NCBI RefSeq assembly: GCF_029714365.1
Contig: NZ_CP121659.1
Span: 2,046,001 to 2,110,000, forward strand
Source: Sinorhizobium terangae
GTDB lineage: Bacteria; Pseudomonadota; Alphaproteobacteria; Rhizobiales; Rhizobiaceae
Direction of reading: 5' to 3'
DNA: 64,000 nucleotides
The translations under genes and the position numbers were made by a program. Below the pieces are notes generated by a model. The model was not told the origin of the DNA. It did not search any database and was given only the letters and a program-made list of their open reading frames with translations. Within the stretch, counting starts at the first letter, position 1. The number at the start of each line of letters is the position of its first letter. Of the stretch, positions 53,424 through 61,847 are shown piece by piece.

Positions 53424-55180
53424 GGCAGCACGCCCTCCGGCAGGTACTTTGCGAAAAATTCGAGCGCCGTCATCAGCGCGATCACCAGGAGGACGACGAG
53501 CACCGAGAGCGCCGAGGCGAGATCGGACGAGCCGCTGTCGTCGAGATTGAAGATCGCGACGCCGAGCGTCTGCGTGCCCGCCGACCAGAGCAGCGCCGAG
53601 ACCGTCAGTTCGTTCGCCGCGATCAGGAAGACGAGGATGACGGAAGCTCCGGCCGCCGGCGCGATCAGCGGCAGCAGCACGTCGCGCATCCGCCGGGAGA
53701 AACCCGCACCGGCAAGTCTTGCCGCCTCCTCGAGCGAGGGGTCCATCTGCAAAAACGCGCTCATGACAGGCTTCAGGCTGACGGCGAGGAAGGAGGAGAA
53801 ATAGGCGGCGAGAATGATCCAGATCGTGCCGTAGAGCGAAACGCCGACGAACGGCAGCCGCGCGGCGAAGGTGAGGATGAAGGCGACGGCAAGCACGATG
53901 CCGGGCAGCGCATAGGGGATCTCGATCAGGATGGCGACGAGATTGGCAAGCACGCCCTTCCGCCGAGTCAGAAGATAGGCGGCCGGCACGGTGACGACCA
54001 GCAGGCCGAGCGCCGCGGCGGAGGCGAGGAAGAGCGAATTCTTGAGCGCCGTCAGCGTGATCGACTGGCGGAAGAGGATTTCACCATAGGCACTGAGCGA
54101 TACCGTCTTGAAATTGACCGGCACGCCATAGGCCGGCACCAGCGAGCTTGCGATAAGCGCGAGAAGGGGCGCCACCAGCACCAGCGCCAGCGCGGCCCAT
54201 AGCAGCGCTTCGAGAGCGATGCGCAAGCGCCCGAGCGCGAAGGCGGCGCGCGCGCCGGAATGGCCGATGAGGCGATAGTCGCGGCCGGAAAGCGCCCGCT
54301 GCTGCACCAGCAGACCGCCGGCGGAGATCGCCGCGATCAGCGTCGAGATCAGCGCGATCTCGCCGAAGGTGGCGGCGCCGAAACTCGCCAGCCGGCTGAA
54401 GATCAGCGTCGGCAGCGTCTCGATCCCGGCGGGAATGCCGAGGATCGCCGGAATGCCGAAATTGCCGACGCCTGAGACGAAGGCGATCGCCCCGCCGGCA
54501 ATCAGCCCCGGAGTTGCCAGCGGCAGCACGATGTCGCGGAAGACCCGGAACGGCCCCGCCCCCGCAAGCCGTGCCGCCTCGATGCCGTCGCGCGGGCTCG
54601 CCGCAAGCCCGGCCTTGAGCGCCAGGAAGACGAGCGGCGCATGCTGCACGCCCAAAAGAAGCGCGATGCCGGAAAGCGAATAGAGCGGCTGCGGGCTGCC
54701 GAGCGGCGGCGCCAGCCCCAGCGTCTTGAGCAACGGGCTCGCCGGCCCCGACATTCCCACCCAGGCAAGCGCCGTCACCTGCGGCGGGATCATCATCGGC
54801 AGCATGAAGGCGAAGCTTAAAGTGAGCTTGCCCCTGGTATCGGTGAGCGCCACCGCGAAGGCGAAGAGCGAACCCAGGATAAGCGAGACGGCCATGCCGC
54901 CGGTGGCGGTGACGAGCGTGTTGCGGAGCGCCGCGAAGGTGGCTGGCTCGAAGATCAGCCGCGCCGCCTCACCGTCCACAAGCCCGCTCACCCCCGCCCC
55001 GGCAAGGCGCGCGAGAGGCAACACGGAGAGCAGCAGCACGGCACAAAGCACGAAGGGCAGCAGCCAGCCCGGCTCGCCGCCGGATGCCGCCCGCCGCTTG
55101 CGGGCGCGGAAGGCGCGCCCTGCCCCGGCGCCATGCGGCGGCATCGCCTTGAGGGAGTTATCTTCCGTGACGTAAGGCAT
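53411..55180 (-). CDS. ABC transporter double permease (Fe3+/AfuB-like), start uncertain
   Basis: About 589 residues from the ATG at 55180; two fused permease halves each with an EAA-type loop (EAARLAGAGPFRVFRDIVLP and EEAARLAGAGFSRRMRDVLL) and about twelve membrane helices in total. The frame is open further upstream to ATGs at 55426 and 55504, but that part carries intercistronic hairpins (55329-55360 and 55243-55270), has non-coding-like codon use and no ribosome-binding site, so I treat it as untranslated. An ATG at 55144 is a third option. Operon order: binding protein, permease, ATPase. Confidence 0.85.
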   Translation of the reverse strand: MPYVTEDNSLKAMPPHGAGAGRAFRARKRRAASGGEPGWLLPFVLCAVLLLSVLPLARLAGAGVSGLVDGEAARLIFEPATFAALRNTLVTATGGMAVSLILGSLFAFAVALTDTRGKLTLSFAFMLPMMIPPQVTALAWVGMSGPASPLLKTLGLAPPLGSPQPLYSLSGIALLLGVQHAPLVFLALKAGLAASPRDGIEAARLAGAGPFRVFRDIVLPLATPGLIAGGAIAFVSGVGNFGIPAILGIPAGIETLPTLIFSRLASFGAATFGEIALISTLIAAISAGGLLVQQRALSGRDYRLIGHSGARAAFALGRLRIALEALLWAALALVLVAPLLALIASSLVPAYGVPVNFKTVSLSAYGEILFRQSITLTALKNSLFLASAAALGLLVVTVPAAYLLTRRKGVLANLVAILIEIPYALPGIVLAVAFILTFAARLPFVGVSLYGTIWIILAAYFSSFLAVSLKPVMSAFLQMDPSLEEAARLAGAGFSRRMRDVLLPLIAPAAGASVILVFLIAANELTVSALLWSAGTQTLGVAIFNLDDSGSSDLASALSVLVVLLVIALMTALEFFAKYLPEGVLPWRN

Positions 55181-55242
55181 CGCCGGCAACTGGACGCGCA
55201 ACGTCCGCGTCAGTTCGCCGGGCAGTTTTGCGGGAGCCGTTT

Positions 55243-55270
55243 GGGGAGGCCGGCTTTCCGCCGCCTCCCC
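55243..55270. promoter_or_regulatory. Intercistronic hairpin 2 (afuA-afuB)
   Basis: GGGGAGGC (55243-55250) / GCCTCCCC (55263-55270) with a 12-base loop. Second of two stable stems between the binding-protein and permease genes. Confidence 0.6.
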
Positions 55271-55328
55271 GCCGCCGAAGAAAAACCGCAATGGGCCGAA
55301 ACGCCGCACCCTCGACAGCAGACGCCGA

Positions 55329-55360
55329 GGCGGCTCCGGGAGTTTCAGCCCGGAGCCGCC
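55329..55360. promoter_or_regulatory. Intercistronic hairpin 1 (afuA-afuB)
   Basis: GGCGGCTCCGGG (55329-55340) pairs perfectly with CCCGGAGCCGCC (55349-55360) over 12 bp with an 8-base loop. On the minus strand it lies about 75 bases past the binding-protein stop. There is no T-run, so it may protect or attenuate rather than fully terminate, giving more binding protein than permease. Confidence 0.65.
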
Positions 55361-55433
55361 TTCCGCGTCAGCTTCCACCGGAGCGCTCGCGCTCCGGCTG
55401 CGGGCGATCTCGTCCGCTCGCGTCATGAGGCGA

Positions 55434-56414
55434 TCAGTTCGTCCCGAAAATGCCGGAGAAGGTCTTGAGGTCCGCTTCGGAATTCTTGACCGCCGCCGCG
55501 GCATCGACCGGCAGCACCTTGATCGTCTCGCGGGCCGGATAGCCTTCCGGCAGCGCCACGCCGTTGCGGGCCGGGATATAGCCCATCTTCACCGCCACCT
55601 TCTGGCCTTCCTCGGAGAGAAGGAAGTCGACGAATTTCTTCGCGGCATCGACGTTCTTCGCGGTGTTCAGAATGCCGACCGGCTCGGTGACGGCGGAAAC
55701 GCCTTCGGCCGGGAAGACGAACTCCACCGGCGCGCCCTTGGCCTTCTCGCGGATCGCCATGAAATCGACGAGCATGCCATAGGCCTTCTCGCCGGTCGCG
55801 ACCGCCTTCAACACGCCGCCATTGCCGCCGGCGGCCGTCGCGCCGTTTTCGGCAAGCGCCTTGTAATAGTCCCAGCCGAGGCCGGGAATGCCGGCAAGCG
55901 TCTCGGCATGGATCAGGGCAGCACCAGAGGTGAGCGGGCTCGGCATGGTGACGAGGCCCTTGGCCTCGGGCTTCACGAGATCCTGCCAGCCTTCCGGCTT
56001 CATCGCGGCGGATGTGTTGTAGACGATGCCTGTCGTGATCATCTTGGTCGAGTAATAGGCTCCATCCGCATCATAGAGCGCGGCATCGTAGCCCGCCGCC
56101 TCCGGCGACTTGTAAGGCAGCAGATGCCCGCCCTCCTTCAGCCGCTGCATCGTCACCGTGTCGGCGATCAGAAGCACGTCCGCCACCGGATTGCCCGCCT
56201 CGATCTCGGCCATCAGCTTGGCCATGATCTTCGTCGTCCCCTCGCGCACCCACTCGACCTCGACGCCCGGGTTAGCCGCCTCGAACGCATCCACCGTCGC
56301 CTGCGCATCCTCATTCGGCTGACTCGTATAAAGCACCAGGCTTTCGGCATAAGCCGTGGTGGACATGAGGCCGGCGACGAGCGCTGCGGCAACGGCGGAG
56401 AGAAGCGTTTTCAT
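55434..56414 (-). CDS. ABC transporter substrate-binding protein, Fe3+-type
   Basis: 326 residues with a Sec signal peptide MKTLLSAVAAALVAGLMSTT ending AYA (cleavage about 23). Features are LVLYTSQPNEDAQATVDAFE and VADVLLIADTVTMQRLKEGG, and DGAYYSTKMITTGIVYNTS carrying the paired tyrosines often used for Fe3+ in AfuA/FbpA-like proteins. It binds the substrate in the periplasm and hands it to the double permease. No Fur/Irr box is evident in the 125 bases to the next gene. First gene of the operon. Confidence 0.9.
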   Translation of the reverse strand: MKTLLSAVAAALVAGLMSTTAYAESLVLYTSQPNEDAQATVDAFEAANPGVEVEWVREGTTKIMAKLMAEIEAGNPVADVLLIADTVTMQRLKEGGHLLPYKSPEAAGYDAALYDADGAYYSTKMITTGIVYNTSAAMKPEGWQDLVKPEAKGLVTMPSPLTSGAALIHAETLAGIPGLGWDYYKALAENGATAAGGNGGVLKAVATGEKAYGMLVDFMAIREKAKGAPVEFVFPAEGVSAVTEPVGILNTAKNVDAAKKFVDFLLSEEGQKVAVKMGYIPARNGVALPEGYPARETIKVLPVDAAAAVKNSEADLKTFSGIFGTN

Positions 56415-56539
56415 GGGATTGCCCTCGGTGGGAGAAAGATGGTGCCGAGGGATAGAGCCGGTGTTTTACAGGGGTGTGACAGCGGACTCGCCTACCTTGG
56501 CCGCTCACACGTACGGCACGTCGCGCCATATTCCAGCCA

Positions 56540-58591
56540 TCAGGCAATCAATTGCTTGAGAAGCCCCTCGATTGCTCGCCAGTTGTCAGTTGTCGGGACT
56601 CCGCGCATCCGCTCCATGATACGTCGCTTGAAACTCCGCATCGGAATCTTCATAGAAATATTTTGCTGCAGTTCCCGAAAAAGCCGCTTTCCATCACAGC
56701 GCTCTTTCCATTCCGCGTCCCAAAGCGGCAGCAGTTCCGCCTTTCGCGCCTCGCACATTCTGACGAATTTCACCTGCCAATCCCGCTGGTGAAGACCAGA
56801 TATCTGCTGCGAAATCTGCTCGAGCCGACCGTACAGAATAGCGGAAACCTCTTCGAAGGTTTTGCCGCTAGTCTCGCGCGGCCGTCGACCCGGGTTTTCG
56901 TACGCCATGCCGTCATAGACTTCTTTGACGACTGCATCATCCAGATGCCCCAAAGCGAGTTGCTTTAGAAGTCGGCTGAGTTCGCCCTCACTCGCAATCG
57001 GTGTCCTGACAATATCCGTATCCTTTAATAAGGTGGTCAAGATGTCTACGTCGATAAGATAATTTTCAAGACAACGACGATCCCACTGCAATACCTTGAT
57101 GTTGCTCGAACTCTCCAAATTTGTGGGCACGTCATCTTTATCAAAAATGAAATATCTGGGCGTCAACGTCACGCCGGACTTCTCTGCTTCTTGAAGCTGT
57201 CTGATTTGCTTTTCGACCTCTGTTCGGCCTCCCAGATCTTTCAGTTTGTGTTGCCGCAAAATAGAGCCAAAGCCCAACTCGAGCAGCTCAACGTCATGCT
57301 CCCCTTCAACAAAAATCGTCGCTTTGTATAAAAGCCCCTCGCTCTCCGATGTACCCAACTGGCGAAGTGCTTCGGCGACGGCCTCTCCATCACTTCTCCG
57401 CACGCGGCTTAGAAGAGTACCGGATACCAGGTGAAATAGCGCGCATTCCTCGCGCCCAAATGTGCCAGCAAGTATCTCTGGGGAATGGGAGCACAGAATT
57501 ACTTGCAGATCTTTTCTGATCGCGTAAGCATCTACCATGAAGGCGAGAATATCTTTGCAAACTGCTGGGTTTAGATGCAGCTCTGGCTCATCAAGTAGAG
57601 CGACGCCGCCGTTTGCGAGAGTTCGTTCAATCAAGAGAAATGTGAGAATTAGTCCCTTTTCGCCGCTGCTCATTGCATCAATGTCGAAAACGCGTCCGGA
57701 TTCCAAATCTCTCACGTTGATCGTCAACAGACCGTACTGATTAACGCCCGCTCCTACTAACTCACGGCCTTTCAGCACGCCGGAGAAGATCCGTTCAAAG
57801 TTTTCACGGATCGCGTTTCGTCCTGATTCAGAACCCACTATCGCGTTGAAAATCGTGTTCTTCAGGCGATTATACTTACTTTGCGGCTGTGAATTGTGTG
57901 CTTCAAGCTGCTGAACCGCGTCTTGTATTCCAAGTTGTATTGGCTGTTCACCGCGAGGTAGAGCTCGGTCAGCGGGAAAGTAACTAAACTTCGTCTCTTC
58001 AGGAGACAAGCGCTCATCAAGGAAAGCGATGATCGCTGCGCCCGTCGGGTCCGGTGTGGAAATTTGCGAAGATCGAAAATCGATTAGCAAATCGAGCCGG
58101 CAAATGCCTCTCATTGCCTGGAGTCTTTCCAGCCCTTGAGCAATTTCCTTGCTCGCCTCCTGCAAAGTTGATTGCCCGGCCTGAGAGGACAGAAAAGCTG
58201 CGAAATTTGCAGGTGAAAGATTGTCGTTTAATCGCGAACGTATAAGTCGAGTTACTAGTTGCTGCTGTCCATCGGCGACTGTTGCAATCTCATCGGCATT
58301 AAGTTGGTAGCCGCATCGGATTATTACGGGCTTTAAGGGGTCGCGAGCGATCGCCTCTGCAATAAGTTGCTGAGGATTGTGGGGAGAAACCGCACCCATA
58401 GAAATAAGTGCTTGAGCAGACTCGTTTTGAGTACGCGGAGCCAAGACTGCCTTGGGCAGACGGATCGCCTCCAGAATTGTAGTCTTCCCAACCGCATTCG
58501 GGCCAACGACAACGTTAACACGCTCCGTAAACTCAACATCAATTGACTCGATAGCGCGAAAGTTTTCGATGGACAAAGTCCTCAGATGCAT
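56540..58591 (-). CDS. AAA/ABC-type ATPase fused to a TOPRIM/DUF4435-like nuclease domain
   Basis: 683 residues. Residues 1-430 are a RecF/OLD-like ATPase: Walker A VGPNAVGKTTIL (29-40), ABC-type signature MSSGEKGL (307-314), Walker B VALLDEPELHLNP (330-342) and a switch His at CSHSPEI (367-373). From about 424 a second domain begins with ATIFVEGEHDVELLELGFGS (VEG-E-HD), YFIFDKDD (480-487) and RCLENYLIDVDIL (506-518), the acidic layout of TOPRIM and of DUF4435 (AriB of PARIS) proteins. It resembles class 1 OLD nucleases or fused AriA-AriB. The gene is clearly AT-richer than its neighbours and has no operon partner, which fits a horizontally acquired defence unit. Confidence 0.85.
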   Translation of the reverse strand: MHLRTLSIENFRAIESIDVEFTERVNVVVGPNAVGKTTILEAIRLPKAVLAPRTQNESAQALISMGAVSPHNPQQLIAEAIARDPLKPVIIRCGYQLNADEIATVADGQQQLVTRLIRSRLNDNLSPANFAAFLSSQAGQSTLQEASKEIAQGLERLQAMRGICRLDLLIDFRSSQISTPDPTGAAIIAFLDERLSPEETKFSYFPADRALPRGEQPIQLGIQDAVQQLEAHNSQPQSKYNRLKNTIFNAIVGSESGRNAIRENFERIFSGVLKGRELVGAGVNQYGLLTINVRDLESGRVFDIDAMSSGEKGLILTFLLIERTLANGGVALLDEPELHLNPAVCKDILAFMVDAYAIRKDLQVILCSHSPEILAGTFGREECALFHLVSGTLLSRVRRSDGEAVAEALRQLGTSESEGLLYKATIFVEGEHDVELLELGFGSILRQHKLKDLGGRTEVEKQIRQLQEAEKSGVTLTPRYFIFDKDDVPTNLESSSNIKVLQWDRRCLENYLIDVDILTTLLKDTDIVRTPIASEGELSRLLKQLALGHLDDAVVKEVYDGMAYENPGRRPRETSGKTFEEVSAILYGRLEQISQQISGLHQRDWQVKFVRMCEARKAELLPLWDAEWKERCDGKRLFRELQQNISMKIPMRSFKRRIMERMRGVPTTDNWRAIEGLLKQLIA

Positions 58592-58834
58592 CGCTCAATC
58601 CTAATTAAACTGATTCTCGTGCAGCGAGTTATAGCAGCAGAATCGAATTCTCCACCATAGGTAGAATCCGATCAAGACGCTTAACAACGATTTGAATTCG
58701 ATCACTGCTTGCCGCCGCGGCAAACGCGACGCCCTCGCCCCTTGGGCCCCCAGTGCAGTTGGTCTCGCTTAACGCCAACCCTATTGTCCCATCTGTGATT
58801 CAGCGCTCCGCCGCCGCAAAGCAAGGCAATCAAC

Positions 58835-59230
58835 TTGACCACCATCCACATCGCCGCTGCCCTCCTGATCCGCCCCGACGGGCAAACGCTCCTCATGCGC
58901 AAGCGCGGGGCGAGCGCCTTCATGCAGCCGGGCGGAAAGATCGGCCTCGGTGAAATGCCGGATGCGGCCTTGGCGCGGGAGCTCAGGGAAGAGATCGACC
59001 TTGACGTCGAGCCCGCGTCCTTCGAGGTCCTGGGTGCTTTCAGCGCCGAATCCTCCAATGAACCGGGACACCGCGTCCATGCGGATGTCTTCCTCGTTAG
59101 GACGGAGCAGCTTCACTTTCACCCCGCGGCCGAAATCGAGGAAGTGAATGGGTTTCGCCGTTCGACATTGACGGCGTGGCGCTCGCCCCGCTCACCGCGG
59201 ATCACATCTTTCCGCATTACCGGGAGCTGA
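58835..59230 (+). CDS. NUDIX hydrolase, C-terminus frameshifted
   Basis: The open frame gives MTTIHIAAALLIRPDGQTLL and the NUDIX box GGKIGLGEMPDAALARELRE-EID (33-55). After VNGFRRSTLTAWRSPRSP the frame loses similarity. Inserting one A near 59147 (GTGAA[A]TGGG) would give KWVSPFDIDGVALAPLTADH and a C-terminus reaching HTPPLTADGQAAAPSE at the stop 59287-59289, which makes better sense. So the real gene is probably 58835-59289 with a one-base deletion or assembly error. Substrate unknown. Its 3' end overlaps a repeated terminator module (59243-59323). Confidence 0.85.
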   Translation: MTTIHIAAALLIRPDGQTLLMRKRGASAFMQPGGKIGLGEMPDAALARELREEIDLDVEPASFEVLGAFSAESSNEPGHRVHADVFLVRTEQLHFHPAAEIEEVNGFRRSTLTAWRSPRSPRITSFRITGS

Positions 59231-59242
59231 TCGGGGAGCATA

Positions 59243-59323
59243 CGCCGCCGCTGACTGCGGATGGACAGGCAGCGGCGCCAAGCGAATGACAGGAAGAAGT
59301 CGGGGTAACCCGAGGATTTTTGT
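59243..59323 (+). repeat. Terminator-bearing direct repeat, copy 1
   Basis: CGCCGCCGCTGACTGCGGAT, then GCCAAGCGAATGACAGGAAG, then GTCGGGGTAAC... TTTTTGTTT. It is about 85% identical to 61731-61812 over 80 bases. Part of it is the coding end of the NUDIX gene and part is the terminator. Confidence 0.75.
59300..59322 (+). terminator. Terminator of the NUDIX gene
   Basis: TCGGG (59300-59304) / CCCGA (59309-59313) with loop GTAA, followed by GGATTTTTGTTTC. Confidence 0.65.
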
Positions 59324-59404
59324 TTCTTGCCTCAGATGCGGTAGCTCGCTGCGTTGAAAACAACGACATCGAAGCTCACGTCGTCGGAGGAGATTCGGCC
59401 TGTA

Positions 59405-59508
59405 CTACAGCGCCGCGCGTCTTATCAGACGCGCAAAGGACGCTGTAGCACTTTGGATTGCTGCACGTTTTTATCCTTAAATCGGCTACGACTTAAGGAA
59501 ACATGCAG
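59405..59508 (+). repeat. RIME-like palindromic element, copy 8 (complete)
   Basis: CTACAGCGCCGCGCGTCTTA through CAGACGCGC to CGCTGTAGCACTTTGGATTG, then CTGCACGTTTTTATCCTTAA, ATCG-GCTA-CGACTTAAGGAA and ACATGCAG. Both palindromes are well preserved. It lies at the stop codon side of the DUF924 gene (stop at 59533). Confidence 0.85.
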
Positions 59509-59532
59509 GAGGGGTCCGCTCGTCGCCCCCTC

Positions 59533-60213
59533 TCACCCCGCAAACCCACCCGCGTCGAGAAACCGTTGCTCCTCTTCCGTCATCGTCCGCCCGAGAATCC
59601 CGTTCCGGTGCGGGAAGCGGCCGAAGCGGCGGACGATATCGCGGTGGCCTATGGCGTGGGAAAGGCTCGGCTCCCCGAGACGGCGGGCAAGTTCGACGGA
59701 GCGCTCCTGGTCGGCAAGCTCTTCCGAATGGCCGAACGGAAGATAGAAGAAGAGCTGCAGGTCGGCCGGTCCCTTGAGATCGTAACCCGCGTCCACGGCG
59801 GCGCGTGCGATGCCGAGCGCCAGGGCGTCGGTCTCATACATGCGCGGCGTGCCGCGAAAGGCGTTGCGGGGGAATTGATCGAGGAGAAGAAGGAGCGCAA
59901 GCGCCTTCTCCGGCGAAACCGTCCAATTCAAGAATTCACCGCGGGCCGCCGCCTCGTGGCTCGCGAGGAAGCGCTCGCGAAAGGCGCGGTCGAACTCCGG
60001 CTCCTTTGCAAACCAACGTGTCGGTCCCGCGTCGCGCCAGAAGTTGATGACCGCCGCCGCCTTGTCCTCGCCGACAAGCGCCTCGCCGGTGAGCGCTTCG
60101 CGCAGCCGCGCGTTGACGGCCGCATCGGAACGCGCCGGTGGTTGGCCCTGCCCCTCCGCTGGCTGCAAGCTGCAGAGCGCCAAGCTTTCGATATACCCGA
60201 TGAAGTCGCTCAT
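59533..60213 (-). CDS. DUF924 family protein
   Basis: 226 residues from the ATG at 60213 (GGAGGACGAA upstream). Conserved blocks are VINFWRDAGPTRWFAKEPEF, LASHEAAARGEFLNW, LLLLLDQFPRNAFRGTPRMY, YETDALALGIARAAVDAGYD and FFYLPFGHSEELADQERSVE, typical of DUF924 (tetratricopeptide-like helical protein). The first 55 residues are extra relative to the usual start of the family. Function unknown. Divergent from the LysR gene with 91 bases between starts, which suggests regulation by it. Confidence 0.85.
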   Translation of the reverse strand: MSDFIGYIESLALCSLQPAEGQGQPPARSDAAVNARLREALTGEALVGEDKAAAVINFWRDAGPTRWFAKEPEFDRAFRERFLASHEAAARGEFLNWTVSPEKALALLLLLDQFPRNAFRGTPRMYETDALALGIARAAVDAGYDLKGPADLQLFFYLPFGHSEELADQERSVELARRLGEPSLSHAIGHRDIVRRFGRFPHRNGILGRTMTEEEQRFLDAGGFAG

Positions 60214-60304
60214 TTCGTCCTCCAGTTGGTTGGGAGACCGCAGGGGCCTCCCCGAAGACCTACGACTTTGTGGATACTGAATGAAGTGATATGATTTCAG
60301 CATT

Positions 60305-61207
60305 ATGCTGAATGAAATCGACCTGTCGCGCGCCGACCTCAACCTGCTGGTGCTCTTCGAAACAGTGCTTGACGAGGGGAATGTCGGCCGCGCCGCCGAA
60401 AGGCTGAACCTCTCCGCCTCGGCCGTCAGCCACGGTCTCGGCCGCTTGCGGCGGCTGCTCAATGATCCGCTCTTCCTGAAGACTCCGAAGGGCGTAGTGC
60501 CGACCGATCGCGCCAAGGAACTGGCGACGCCGATAGCCGATATTCTCGCGCGGGTGAGAAGCGTCATCTCCACGGCCGAGCCCTTCGATCCAGCGCGCGC
60601 CCGTCGCCGTTTCACGATCGGCACGGCCGATGGCTTCTCGGTTTTCCTGCCGCCGCTGCTCGACGAGATCGCCCGCAACGCGCCGGGCATCGATCTCGTC
60701 GTGCGTCACATGCAAATGGAGACGGCGCTTTCCGATCTCGATGGGCGGCTGATCGATGTGGCGATCGCCCCTTTTTACGAGCTGCCGGCCCGCTTCACCG
60801 CGCAACCGCTTTACGAGGAAGAGTTCGTCGTCGCAGCGCGGAGCGGCCATCCCTTCCTCGAAAACCCGACGCTCGAGAACTATTGCCGCATGCAGCATCT
60901 GCTTGTCGCCCCCAGAGGCGACCCCCGGGGCATTGTCGACGAGCTGCTCGAAAGCCGCGGCCTCTCTCGCCGCGTAGCCCTGGCCGTGCCGAATTTTTTG
61001 CTGGCGCTCGATCTCGTCAGCAAGACGCAGCTGATCTGCTTTCTGCCGAAGCGCTTCGTCGCGATGCATGCGGAGCGCTTCGCCGTCGCCACCACAAAGC
61101 TGCCGCTGGGCCTCGGCAGCCCCAGCGTCCAGGCGGTTGTGCCGAAGGCGGCGTTGATGGACACCGGTCTCGTCTGGCTCCTCGACGTGCTCGGGCGGCC
61201 CGGTTAG
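60305..61207 (+). CDS. LysR family transcriptional regulator
   Basis: 300 residues. The N-terminal HTH is DLNLLVLFETVLDEGNVGRA, then AERLNLSASAVSHGLGRLRR and PLFLKTPKGVVPTD. The effector domain follows (RRFTIGTADGFSVFLPPLLD). It is of the NodD/LeuO-like group with an N-terminal 'SxLDLNLL' start. It is divergent from the DUF924 gene and could control it and itself. The inducer is unknown. Confidence 0.92.
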   Translation: MLNEIDLSRADLNLLVLFETVLDEGNVGRAAERLNLSASAVSHGLGRLRRLLNDPLFLKTPKGVVPTDRAKELATPIADILARVRSVISTAEPFDPARARRRFTIGTADGFSVFLPPLLDEIARNAPGIDLVVRHMQMETALSDLDGRLIDVAIAPFYELPARFTAQPLYEEEFVVAARSGHPFLENPTLENYCRMQHLLVAPRGDPRGIVDELLESRGLSRRVALAVPNFLLALDLVSKTQLICFLPKRFVAMHAERFAVATTKLPLGLGSPSVQAVVPKAALMDTGLVWLLDVLGRPG

Positions 61208-61357
61208 CTCGTTTGCACCCCGCTCCCAAACCGCTGCCTGCACACGCCGGCCAGCGTGTCGATGGTCCTCGGAAATATTATCTTGGGTTCCCATCGGGCG
61301 CGATCGTATTTCCGCGTCACCCAAAACCTGCTTTCCCGATTAATTTCCGCCCGTCCA

Positions 61358-61385
61358 TTGCATATCCGCTAATAACGTCTATATA
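61358..61385 (+). promoter_or_regulatory. Promoter candidate for cspA-like gene
   Basis: TTGCAT (61358-61363), 16-base spacer, TATATA (61380-61385). It would give a 5' leader of about 120 bases before the start codon, as is usual for cold shock genes whose leaders control translation by temperature. No cold-box consensus was confirmed. Confidence 0.5.
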
Positions 61386-61511
61386 TGACCCGTCGAACAT
61401 TGCTTGTGACCTTTGCCTCAGCGCCGACGCGCTCGACAGATTTCCTCTCAAATATCGATCAAATCGGATGAATATTCGTCCGGAAACTCCAACGATTGAA
61501 AGGAAATCGTT

Positions 61512-61721
61512 ATGAATTCAGGCACCGTAAAATGGTTCAACAGCACCAAGGGTTTTGGTTTCATCCAGCCCGACGATGGCACGACGGATGTGTTCGTGCA
61601 CGTTTCCGCGGTTGAACGCGCCGGAATGCGCTCGCTCGTCGAGGGCCAGAAGGTCAGCTACGACATCGTGCGCGACAACAAGTCGGGCAAGAGCTCGGCG
61701 GACAATCTGCGCGCTGCGTAA
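61512..61721 (+). CDS. Cold shock protein
   Basis: 69 residues, AAGGAAATCG before the [23 protein letters not shown] carries RNP1 (KGFGFI) and [14 protein letters not shown] carries RNP2 (VFVHVS). It binds single-stranded RNA/DNA as a chaperone. A long leader and a strong terminator at 61786 make this a single-gene unit. One of several csp paralogues expected in such a genome. Confidence 0.95.
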   Translation: MNSGTVKWFNSTKGFGFIQPDDGTTDVFVHVSAVERAGMRSLVEGQKVSYDIVRDNKSGKSSADNLRAA

Positions 61722-61730
61722 TTTGTCATT

Positions 61731-61812
61731 CGCCGCCGCTGACCACGGATGTACTGGCAGCAGCGCCAAGCGAATGACAGGAAGAGGTCGGGGTAATGCC
61801 CGGCCTTTTTGT
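61731..61812 (+). repeat. Terminator-bearing direct repeat, copy 2
   Basis: CGCCGCCGCTGACCACGGAT, then GCGCCAAGCGAATGACAGGA, then AGAGGTCGGGGTAATGCCCG. Aligns with 59243-59323. Here the whole repeat is 3' untranslated. Confidence 0.75.
61786..61812 (+). terminator. Terminator of the cold shock gene
   Basis: GGTCGGG (61786-61792) / CCCGGCC (61799-61805), one mismatch, loop GTAATG, then TTTTTGTTTT. Confidence 0.75.
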
Positions 61813-61847
61813 TTTGCCTCCGGAAGGTCTCGGCAAAGGAGATGGCG

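Noticed and set aside
55427..55504. Permease start at 55504 or 55426
   Set aside because: The first begins inside the binding-protein gene; both would translate intercistronic hairpins and lack a ribosome-binding site.
61386..61511. Riboswitch in the cold shock leader
   Set aside because: The leader is about the right length for temperature control, but no known riboswitch pattern could be recognised by eye.
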